Shown here: positions 17,588 to 25,727 of the stretch, piece after piece
Layout of the letters: every line of letters starts with the position of its first letter
How positions within the stretch are numbered: the stretch's first letter is position 1
Made by a program: the position numbers and the translations under genes
Origin: Dorea_A amylophila
GTDB lineage: Bacteria; Bacillota; Clostridia; Lachnospirales; Lachnospiraceae
DNA length: 64,000 nt
Direction: 5' to 3'
NCBI RefSeq assembly: GCF_025567265.1
Contig: NZ_JAOQJW010000007.1
Span: 92,955-156,954 of the forward strand
Notes under the pieces: model-generated
What the model was told of the DNA's origin: nothing
Databases searched by the model: none
The model's input: the letters and a program-made list of their open reading frames with translations, nothing else

Positions 17588-18333
17588 AATAGTTTTCTCT
17601 CCTGTGTTTCATTCCAATATTCAAATCCATGCAAATACTGCGATTTTTCATAACAAAGTACATATTTTGATACTGCTGTGAATTCTTGTGCATTTGGTGG
17701 AAGCAAGTCACGCACGATCTGTGGAAGCATCTCTGTGAATTTCACTTCCATAACCAGTTTTCCCGGTTCAAGCACCGGAAGTGTCGGAAGGGACGGATCA
17801 AAGATGTCATAACTTCCGACCGCAGCCCTCACATCACTGTCAAATGTAATCCTGACTGTCCCCTCATCCATGATCCACGGTACACGGTCATAGTCAACGA
17901 TCGTGCATGGACGCATGAGATTGCTGACACATTCCACATAAAATTCTCTGCACAATGAATACGGACTGCTTAACAAAAATTTATAATCTCCATCAAGGAT
18001 CTTATAGAATTCTTCCTTTGTCAGCGGAGCACTTTCTTTATAAATATAACTTCCGAATTTCTTCTTCCGCTCCAGCTTGATCGAACGGTCACTACAGTCA
18101 TATATACGGATTCGGTATTTTTTACGCATCAGAACACCTGACTCCTTTTCCGCATAGGCACTGTTGAAATAATCATCAAAATAGAGACTGCGGATCATGT
18201 AGCCATTTCCCTTTGCATTTGGATCCTTTTTCAGCAAATGCTTCATCCTCAGCTCCAGCAATTCTTTCTCACTGGTACTGATCAGATATTTCCATTCATT
18301 ACGGAAGCGTTCTTTTGATAAATCATTCCTCAT
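17584..18333 (-). CDS. VTC-domain polyphosphate polymerase-like protein
   Basis: About 249 residues of the VTC/CYTH-like tunnel fold, which in yeast Vtc4 makes polyphosphate from ATP. Matching basic and acidic strand motifs are seen in order: RNEWKYLI, IRSLYFDDYFNSAY, KKYRIRIY, IKLERKKK, the R-V-P-W block and LVMEVKFTE. The upstream ATG at 18351 is possible, but GAGGAAG is placed for the ATG at 18333. No membrane helix is present; the DUF4956 partner could supply one. It overlaps cotH by 11 nt. Confidence 0.85.
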   Translation of the reverse strand: MRNDLSKERFRNEWKYLISTSEKELLELRMKHLLKKDPNAKGNGYMIRSLYFDDYFNSAYAEKESGVLMRKKYRIRIYDCSDRSIKLERKKKFGSYIYKESAPLTKEEFYKILDGDYKFLLSSPYSLCREFYVECVSNLMRPCTIVDYDRVPWIMDEGTVRITFDSDVRAAVGSYDIFDPSLPTLPVLEPGKLVMEVKFTEMLPQIVRDLLPPNAQEFTAVSKYVLCYEKSQYLHGFEYWNETQERKLL

Positions 18334-20101
18334 AAATATCTTCCTCAACATTTTGGCCGCCTGTAATGTAGAAACATTTCATACCATAATTCTTTCCAGC
18401 GTCTGTTACATAATAATCAAAAGCATCCTGCGTCTGTCCAGATGTATTTGTCGCACGGATACGCACAAAATACTGACCATCTGCCGGAACTGTAGTCTCC
18501 GCTTCCGGAATTTGAATATTATCCTTACGAAATACAATCTCATTAAACTTATAATCTTTTGCCAGTTCAACTGTGTAAGTGATCGTCTCTGCATCAAAGT
18601 CATACGATGCGTCCCAGTTGAACTTCAAAATATTTCCCTTGATCACCGGTTTTCCGATATAAAACGGCATTGGCTTTTCCAGGCTCTCCTTATAAAGTTT
18701 ATAATTTTGTTCTACCTCTGAAGGGATTGCCGATGCAATTGTTTCATACTTCGCTTCAGTCAACGGTGCATACATCTGGTCCGGCATCTGATTTAAATAC
18801 TTCTGAGTAACTGTACGATATTCCTCTATCATACTACTGATCCGATCCACACTGAGATAGGATCTCAGATCCTGGATCGCCGCGTCAAGTTCCTCACGGA
18901 AATCCTCGGACTGCAGACATCTTTGAAAAAGAACATTTCCCCAGTAATTGCTGACTCCACATTCCCAACTTCCCTGATCGAAACGATTCTGAATGTTGTA
19001 TTCGGTTCTCATGAAAGAGCCGTCATTATCCCACGCGATCAGATACCATGTGTCCGAATTCTGTGGACTATATAAATATGTATTACGATTCTGTGTATCT
19101 ACATTTCCGGTCAGTATCTGATACGCCATCCAGTACGTCAGATTTTCTCTGTCAAAATATTGATTCAGGATATCCGCAATCGGTTGAGAAATATCATTCA
19201 GATCTGTCAGCATTTGAATCAGTTTCGTATGATCTGAATTTCCTTTGATCTCCAGGAGCTTTTCAAAGGCTTTCTGGTCATAGGTCGGATCGTCTTCTTT
19301 TTTTATTACATCTTCATAACGGAAAAAATCAAACGAATTGATCTTATATAACTGTCCTTTCGAATCCATTCCGTGATTCTCCATTCCTGTCTTGTTCAGC
19401 TGTTCTACCTGTGTGTACAATCCATAATCCTGAAACTCTGCGCTGTTTCCTTCAGTAAGATCTCTTACATATAAATGTACGAACTGGGTTCTAAGTGACA
19501 TCAGCTGCGGTATCCCTTTCAGAAGATCGTAGGACAGCTTATTACGGAAACGCATTCCATCTGTCTGATGTTTATTCAGATTGATCGTGCGCTGTCCACG
19601 CCAAGTTCCCTTATTCTTCTTCAGCTCAATCTTATAGTTTTTCTGCGAATTACGGCTCGATGTCTGTCCTCTGATCTGCACGGTAGCATTCGGCACATTT
19701 TCACCATATCCAACCTCCCCGCTCTGCGGACCTGACTCATCACCAACCTGAAGAAGCGCCGCTGTCTGGTAACGGTCTACTCCCATCTTGTCATAATCAT
19801 AGGCCGAATAACTGTTGATCTCCTTCCAGGTGTGATCCGTACCCTCTGAAGAATTTCCGCGGGAAACGGTGAGATACATCGTCACAACACTTGTCTCGTC
19901 ATCATTTTCATAGAGCCTATCCTTATCCCTGAGGTGAACGTCGTTGATATCCTGTGTCTCTGCCTTTTTTATCTCTTCCTGTTGTTCTGTCTGTTTCTTT
20001 GAAGTATCCCCTGTTTTCTCCGGGGTGGTACATCCCGTCAGGCAACAGGACATTCCTAATAAAAGGGCACATCCCAACGCAAGTAATTTATATTTTTTCA
20101 A
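18323..20101 (-). CDS. CotH-type kinase lipoprotein
   Basis: A 592-residue predicted lipoprotein: signal peptide with lipobox LTGC (C24), a charged linker, a CotH kinase domain (about 140-440; QIRGQTSSRNSQKNYKI, GLYTQVEQ, LIAWDNDGSF with the metal-binding D-N-D) and a C-terminal fibronectin/Ig-like segment (about 480-570). CotH proteins are atypical protein kinases; the best known phosphorylates spore coat proteins, but this one is lipid-anchored outside the membrane in a polysaccharide operon. The start is TTG with AGGGGAG upstream, overlapping pelG by 14 nt. Confidence 0.87.
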   Translation of the reverse strand: MKKYKLLALGCALLLGMSCCLTGCTTPEKTGDTSKKQTEQQEEIKKAETQDINDVHLRDKDRLYENDDETSVVTMYLTVSRGNSSEGTDHTWKEINSYSAYDYDKMGVDRYQTAALLQVGDESGPQSGEVGYGENVPNATVQIRGQTSSRNSQKNYKIELKKNKGTWRGQRTINLNKHQTDGMRFRNKLSYDLLKGIPQLMSLRTQFVHLYVRDLTEGNSAEFQDYGLYTQVEQLNKTGMENHGMDSKGQLYKINSFDFFRYEDVIKKEDDPTYDQKAFEKLLEIKGNSDHTKLIQMLTDLNDISQPIADILNQYFDRENLTYWMAYQILTGNVDTQNRNTYLYSPQNSDTWYLIAWDNDGSFMRTEYNIQNRFDQGSWECGVSNYWGNVLFQRCLQSEDFREELDAAIQDLRSYLSVDRISSMIEEYRTVTQKYLNQMPDQMYAPLTEAKYETIASAIPSEVEQNYKLYKESLEKPMPFYIGKPVIKGNILKFNWDASYDFDAETITYTVELAKDYKFNEIVFRKDNIQIPEAETTVPADGQYFVRIRATNTSGQTQDAFDYYVTDAGKNYGMKCFYITGGQNVEEDIYEE

Positions 20102-21557
20102 GCTTATCTCCCCTCTCTATTTTCTCTTCCAAAAAGCATCCAAGCCGTGTGAAGAAACCTGTTTTATCCTCTGCCACAATCGGCTGTACACTCAAAATAT
20201 AATACGGAAGTTTTTTTATAAAATATCCAAGACGCAGTGTACAGATCAAAAAGAACACTGCACTTCCCAGTAAAAATCCAAACCCATAATACACCTGTGG
20301 GAAGAATAAAGACACACAGGTAAATGTCGTCGTACATGCGGCGAACATTCCTGTTGCAAATAATGCTCCCTTGTAATCTGTAAAATAAAGTAAGATCAAC
20401 ATCATTGTGTTAGCAATTGCATAGAGTCCATAGCCGACACAGAGTGTCCTAAAATATCCTTCCATAAGATCATTAAATCCAAGCGGAAGATATGTCAAAA
20501 GCAGCTGTCCGATCGAAATAGCCAGTGCCGTTGTAAGTAGCTGCTTTAACGCCGTATATTTCAGCTCCATGTTTAAGACCTTTCTCATCTCATTTCCCGC
20601 CTGCAGGATATCCTTGATTTCTCCCTTGTCATTAAACAAACTATAATAATTCCGATATTTCGGATAGAAATTCACTTCCACAGATACAACGAAATTAACG
20701 GTTGTAATAAGAATCGTCAAATAGGCGATCATCGCAGGTACATCATGATACGGTGCACCATAAAATAATCCCTGAACATGTACACGGATCGGTCCGCACC
20801 ACATGATAACAAGATGTGCAAATAGTCCGATGTTTGTGAACAAGCCTGTAAACGCAAGCGGAAGGAACTGATCCACCCAGCGTAAAAAGAAAAATGCACT
20901 GATCTCTCTCTGCGGAAAATAACGGTACAACAGCGTCACATCCCAAAGCAGCATGATTCCATAACCGATCGTAACTGCGATCATCAACGCCTCTACATGT
21001 GGAATCCCAATCAGGATCAATAGGAATCCGACCAACAATGATACCGCTACCGCTGTAATAAATGAAATAAGAATCCCTTTGTAATCCTTGATCGCTGTCA
21101 GATAACTCATCGCATTCCAGGTGACGATCAATTCTCCGAAAAACTCCAGGCACAAAAACTGATCGATCAGATTGATTCCTGAAAACAGAAGAAAAATCCC
21201 ATACATGATTCCGCCGACTACAAGCAGGAGCGCTGTTGAGCCCCAGAAAGAAGAAAGCACCGCCTCGTGGCGTTCTTCATACAGCATATCCGCAATATAT
21301 CTCGTCACGACCATAGAGAAGAAACTGGTCACGGTCAACGAAGCGAGAAGTGTGTAAGTAATCATACAGTTCAGAAGTTCCCGGTTATGTCTCGTCGCAC
21401 CGGTATGATCGCAGATAAAAGCGATTCCTACCAACAGCACGATACCGAGCAGCATCGGACCTGTACAGATCACTCCTGCATACCCATACGCTTTTGCCGT
21501 CGCTGCAAGTCCGCGCTTCTGGAATAACTTTTTTAACTCAAATCCGATTCCGGCCAT
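20088..21557 (-). CDS. pelG: Pel polysaccharide transporter PelG
   Basis: About 489 residues with about 12 membrane helices, of the MOP-type transporter branch that forms the Pel export channel with PelD/E. The N-terminus MAGIGFELKKLF is the family start and is preceded by AGGAGG on the minus strand; a farther upstream start would lie inside the pelF tail. It overlaps pelF by 20 nt and cotH by 14 nt. Confidence 0.92.
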   Translation of the reverse strand: MAGIGFELKKLFQKRGLAATAKAYGYAGVICTGPMLLGIVLLVGIAFICDHTGATRHNRELLNCMITYTLLASLTVTSFFSMVVTRYIADMLYEERHEAVLSSFWGSTALLLVVGGIMYGIFLLFSGINLIDQFLCLEFFGELIVTWNAMSYLTAIKDYKGILISFITAVAVSLLVGFLLILIGIPHVEALMIAVTIGYGIMLLWDVTLLYRYFPQREISAFFFLRWVDQFLPLAFTGLFTNIGLFAHLVIMWCGPIRVHVQGLFYGAPYHDVPAMIAYLTILITTVNFVVSVEVNFYPKYRNYYSLFNDKGEIKDILQAGNEMRKVLNMELKYTALKQLLTTALAISIGQLLLTYLPLGFNDLMEGYFRTLCVGYGLYAIANTMMLILLYFTDYKGALFATGMFAACTTTFTCVSLFFPQVYYGFGFLLGSAVFFLICTLRLGYFIKKLPYYILSVQPIVAEDKTGFFTRLGCFLEEKIERGDKLEKI

Positions 21558-22962
21558 CTGCCTCTTCCACCTCCTGATACATCTTCCGGTACTTTTCAAT
21601 CATTTCTTCTTTTCGATAATATGCTTTCACTCGTTTCTGTGCATTCTCCCCCATGCGGAGTCTCCGAGCTCTGGAAGCGCACATACGATCCATTGCCTGC
21701 GCGAGCCCCTCTCGATACATCGGTGGAACACAATATCCTGCTTTTCCGTATCGATCCTCCTCGTTACCATTCAGAAGTTCCCTGCAGCATCCTACATCTG
21801 TAGTCACACAAGGCCGCCTTGCAGCAAATGATTCTAAAACAGACAGCGGCTGTCCTTCCGATATACTCGTCAAAATTGTAAAGTCCAGCTTCTCCATATA
21901 AGAGATGATATCCACTCGTCCTGTAAAGATCACATTTTCCAGATGAAGCTGATCGACCAGCGCATAGCACTCCTGCGCATACTCCTCATCATCGACGCCT
22001 CCCATAATGTGGAGACGCACATGCTCTCTTGTCGTGCAAAGCTCATAAAACGCATAGATCATCGTCTTGATATCCTTGATCGGTGCCAGACGCACGATCG
22101 CACCGATGTCAACCCATCCGTCTTCCTCTTTCAATGGAATAGGGGAAAGCCTTTCATAGTTGATTCCATTCTCAATGACACGACATTTCCCCTTGTCACA
22201 TCCCATCTGGATCTGTGCATGCATGGCATTGGTAAATAATGCTGAGACTAGAAACGCTCTCGTATAAATAATATCCGACAGCATATAGAAGAAAGAAATC
22301 CACTGCTTTTTAAATGCCGGCTGTACCCATTTTGCACGAATGATCTCTTCTTCACGCTCTCTTGTGTATATTCCATGCTCTGTCAGCAGCACTTTCTTCT
22401 TATAAACATGCCCGCCCAGGCATGCAAGAAGTCCGCCATATCCTGTACAGATTGCATGATAGACATCTGCCTTGGGCACTTCACTTCCCATTAGATAAAG
22501 GACCGGAAGCAGCATAGAACGCATTGTGTGAAATGCATCCGCAAACGGAGTATATGGATAATCTTTTATACAGCACTCCGTCAATATATTCAGGAATTCC
22601 TCACTTCTTAAAAAAGACATAGGATTCAGCTTCTGGTCATGATAGAGCCGAAACAAGATTTCCCAATTCGGGCGTCTACACAGCATCAGCTCTTTCAGGC
22701 TGTTCGTCTCTTCCTCTGTAAAGGCATGAAGCATTTTTCCAGAATCCTTCAGCCGCAAAGCGTCATCCAGAAAGACCTCGTGAACTTCTACAACATTTTT
22801 CGGAAGCTCGTAGACAAATTTCCCTTTATCCTTCGCATTTGCCCCAATCACCCACAGAACAAACTCATGCTCTTTCATTTCATTGATATACTGGTGCATC
22901 CAGGTGGATACACCTCCAAATATGTAGGGATAACACCCCTCCAATATGAGACAGATTCTCAC
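21538..22962 (-). CDS. pelF: Pel polysaccharide glycosyltransferase PelF (GT4)
   Basis: A 474-residue cytosolic GT-B glycosyltransferase. The N-terminal CLILEGCYPYIFGGVSTWMHQ is typical of PelF; the nucleotide-sugar binding E-x7-E is seen in SEGQPLSVLE near residue 385. PelF polymerises UDP-activated N-acetylhexosamine into Pel. The start codon is GTG with AAGGAG upstream, 39 nt after pelA. Confidence 0.93.
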   Translation of the reverse strand: MRICLILEGCYPYIFGGVSTWMHQYINEMKEHEFVLWVIGANAKDKGKFVYELPKNVVEVHEVFLDDALRLKDSGKMLHAFTEEETNSLKELMLCRRPNWEILFRLYHDQKLNPMSFLRSEEFLNILTECCIKDYPYTPFADAFHTMRSMLLPVLYLMGSEVPKADVYHAICTGYGGLLACLGGHVYKKKVLLTEHGIYTREREEEIIRAKWVQPAFKKQWISFFYMLSDIIYTRAFLVSALFTNAMHAQIQMGCDKGKCRVIENGINYERLSPIPLKEEDGWVDIGAIVRLAPIKDIKTMIYAFYELCTTREHVRLHIMGGVDDEEYAQECYALVDQLHLENVIFTGRVDIISYMEKLDFTILTSISEGQPLSVLESFAARRPCVTTDVGCCRELLNGNEEDRYGKAGYCVPPMYREGLAQAMDRMCASRARRLRMGENAQKRVKAYYRKEEMIEKYRKMYQEVEEADGRNRI

Positions 22963-23001
22963 AATTAACTCCTTATCTGTCGCGTGTTACCGCTTTGTAT
23001 T

Positions 23002-24846
23002 TCAATCTTCTAATTTCTCAATAGTTACTGTTGGTTCCTTTGCCTGAAGCAGATAGAGATTTCCTGTCAGATGTGTAAGTTTTCCTCCCGAAACTTCACC
23101 CGGTGTTCCTTCATTGATCCTCACCATAAAATATGCTTCATCATAGAAGTTTTTAAGCTTCAATTCTATAGACCGCTCTGTCACTGTCTTTGTGAATGTA
23201 ACCGCTCCATAACGCTGGATCGCACCGGATAGTTCTGAACCGGTGAGTTGTCTCAAGGACGGTGCCGAATCCACCAGCCAGTCCATATAATCAGCGAGGT
23301 TGCCCTTCATCTTTTCCCAGCCAAGCGCCGCACCGCGGTCTTCGTCCAGAAGATCATCCGGATGAATAAAATGACTGTTCACAAAATGCATATTTAATTC
23401 CGACAGTGCCGCCATCTTCATATAATTATCGATAATTGCACCGGAGATGATACGCGGCTGTTCTACAATCCCATCCTTTGCAACTTCAAATTCCTGCACA
23501 TACGCAAACTCACCGGTGAAATAATTACTGGCGATCGTCCGGATCTCCGGGAAATCTTTCGCGAGCATCTCCCTTCCTTCTGCTGACAATACATTGGACG
23601 GCGGTACATAGACTGACATTGATACACCGGGAAATGTATCCTCTCCAAAATGGATCAATTCTTTTACAGCCTTTTTCATGGCCGCCTCATTTTTCCATGT
23701 ATCATACGGAAGCGCGTCACCATAATCTACATTTGAAAGACTCAACGGCTGATGATTGTATCCATGATACCCGAGTTCTCCACCTTGATGAAGCAGCATA
23801 TTTCCAAAATACTGAAAACGTCTGGTATCCTTCTGTTTCTTAATCGTTCCATCCGTCGCATCCTCATAATTTTCAATAATCACACCGGTATAGCGAACGT
23901 TGTGATCAGATGCAAGCTCCTGCATATCCGGCCACCACACATCCATATAGAAATCACTAATGCTCATTCCATAGTCCCGCTTCACATAAGTACCATCTCC
24001 CTCCGGAACCGGTGACGGAAAGTCATCCAGATAAAATGCTGATCCATTGATCACCGGATAAACCCCCACATCAGTAAGGAGACTGTAGGAAGCCGCATAG
24101 AATCCACGCACCGCTTTCTCATACAGTCCAAAGTTGTCTACTACAAACTTCCCTTTTCCATATTGGTTCTCCCAAATGACAGGCTGACCGTTTTTTTCAT
24201 TAACACGCGCATAAACCTTCGCATTCTCACTCAGCTGCACTGCCCAGGCAGAGTCATACGGATCCGTGATTGCATAAGCCTGTCCGCCGCCAAGCATAAA
24301 TTCCGGTTCAAAATAAATACTGTCTACACGTATATTGTCATATCCGGAAGAAACGATTCCAAGCTTCTGCTCAATCACTGATGAATACGCTGTTTTCTGA
24401 AGTGTCAGGGCAAAAAGTACATTCCCACCCTCTGACACCCAATCACACAGTTCCATAAGATTCTCTTTCAACGGACTTACATCGCTCAGTAATACAACAA
24501 CCGTTTCATAAGCATGATAATCTGGAATAGAGGATGCACTCTGCAGGTCTACCACATCTGTTCCAACCTTCATATCTTTAAAAATTTGTTGAAACTGCTC
24601 CCATGCAGCCACACTCGCCTCATCTTCACTGTTACGAAGTACCAGACAGGTCTTCGGCAGTGATTTCGCAGCCATCTGTTCCGTAACCACTTCTTCCTGA
24701 CTGAGATATGCGACTTTTCTGTTTTTTTCAGTATATTGAATTCCACTTCGTTCAGCAAAAAGGAAGACCGCGATCATCAGAAATACACCCAGGATCACCA
24801 GCATACTTTTAAACGGAAATGTTTTCAATGATTTTAATCCAGCCAA
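23002..24846 (-). CDS. pelA: PelA-type polysaccharide deacetylase (DUF2194)
   Basis: A 614-residue membrane-anchored protein (helix about 12-30). After an N-terminal domain (about 60-260) comes a CE4-like deacetylase region with the D-D pair in FYLDDFPSP (D274, D275) and the metal-binding H-x3-H in GYHGYNHQP (H361, H365), then a C-terminal beta domain. It would remove acetyl groups from Pel outside the membrane. The glycoside hydrolase domain of Pseudomonas PelA is not seen, in line with Gram-positive pel loci that carry only the deacetylase. The start is TTG after GGAGG. Confidence 0.85.
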   Translation of the reverse strand: MAGLKSLKTFPFKSMLVILGVFLMIAVFLFAERSGIQYTEKNRKVAYLSQEEVVTEQMAAKSLPKTCLVLRNSEDEASVAAWEQFQQIFKDMKVGTDVVDLQSASSIPDYHAYETVVVLLSDVSPLKENLMELCDWVSEGGNVLFALTLQKTAYSSVIEQKLGIVSSGYDNIRVDSIYFEPEFMLGGGQAYAITDPYDSAWAVQLSENAKVYARVNEKNGQPVIWENQYGKGKFVVDNFGLYEKAVRGFYAASYSLLTDVGVYPVINGSAFYLDDFPSPVPEGDGTYVKRDYGMSISDFYMDVWWPDMQELASDHNVRYTGVIIENYEDATDGTIKKQKDTRRFQYFGNMLLHQGGELGYHGYNHQPLSLSNVDYGDALPYDTWKNEAAMKKAVKELIHFGEDTFPGVSMSVYVPPSNVLSAEGREMLAKDFPEIRTIASNYFTGEFAYVQEFEVAKDGIVEQPRIISGAIIDNYMKMAALSELNMHFVNSHFIHPDDLLDEDRGAALGWEKMKGNLADYMDWLVDSAPSLRQLTGSELSGAIQRYGAVTFTKTVTERSIELKLKNFYDEAYFMVRINEGTPGEVSGGKLTHLTGNLYLLQAKEPTVTIEKLED

Positions 24847-25727
24847 AAAGCCAATACCTCCTTACTCTTAGACGACAGATAGATCTGCTCCTCTTTCATC
24901 TGTCTTAAACACTGCTGCAACTCCGCTCCCTTTTTTCGTTCTGCCAGATACCGGATCTTCAAAATCCAGAACTCCTCTTTCCGATGCCATTTCTGATCCA
25001 TCAGCCCTAGAATCTCTTCCGCCTGAACATAATCTCCTGTTTTCATCAGATTTTGGAACAGACGCACACATGTGGAAAGCGTCGTTTTCACCTTCAGCTT
25101 TTGTCTTAAAAGACGGATATAACGTTTTCTCTGTTCTCTCTCCATCTGGGCTTCCAGAATCCCCTGATTCAGATACTCTTCCATAAAATCACAGTACTGC
25201 TCCAGGATCTCCGGATCGTCCGGTGATGCCGCATACAGCTTCTCCATCTTCTGCAAACGAAAATCATATTCCTTGGAAAGTTCAACCATGGCTGTGATCG
25301 CATAATGGACAACCTCTACATCTTCATTCATGCGGGCCTGTTTCAGAAGATCCATATATTCTTCCGGATCATCATTTAACACATCCATGATCAGTTCACG
25401 GCGCACTCCCGGTTCGTTAATCAAAAGTGCTTCCTCTAACGGAACGATCTTTTTGTCCGTATCCGAAACTGCCTGAAAAATATTTTTATAAATCTCTTCA
25501 TTTACACGAAGCTTTTCCACTCCCGGTTCTATCCTATTGTCTCTTCTGGTCAGCATTTGCAAATGCAAAAGCAGCACGCACACTGTTCCCCAGAAAGGAA
25601 CGAAGATCACAAGTGCCATCAGATATTTTTTCACCTTCAGCAGATGTGTCTTTATCCCCAGCCAGACCAGCACACAGCAGACAATATGTAACAGGATCAG
25701 GAATACTCCAAGCACTGTCTGAATCAT
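24834..25727 (-). CDS. pelE: PelE-like membrane TPR protein
   Basis: A 297-residue protein with two N-terminal membrane helices (about 4-24, 34-54) and an all-helical, TPR-like cytosolic domain. This is the PelE plan; PelE links PelD, PelF and PelG into the synthase complex. It overlaps pelD by 4 nt and pelA by 13 nt, and the order D-E-A-F-G is that of the Bacillus cereus pel operon. The assignment rests on architecture and position more than on sequence motifs. Confidence 0.82.
   Translation of the reverse strand: MIQTVLGVFLILLHIVCCVLVWLGIKTHLLKVKKYLMALVIFVPFWGTVCVLLLHLQMLTRRDNRIEPGVEKLRVNEEIYKNIFQAVSDTDKKIVPLEEALLINEPGVRRELIMDVLNDDPEEYMDLLKQARMNEDVEVVHYAITAMVELSKEYDFRLQKMEKLYAASPDDPEILEQYCDFMEEYLNQGILEAQMEREQRKRYIRLLRQKLKVKTTLSTCVRLFQNLMKTGDYVQAEEILGLMDQKWHRKEEFWILKIRYLAERKKGAELQQCLRQMKEEQIYLSSKSKEVLAFWLD

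Noticed and set aside
18323..20101. Calling the CotH protein a spore coat protein
   Set aside because: It is a lipoprotein inside a polysaccharide operon; the family name does not prove a spore role here.
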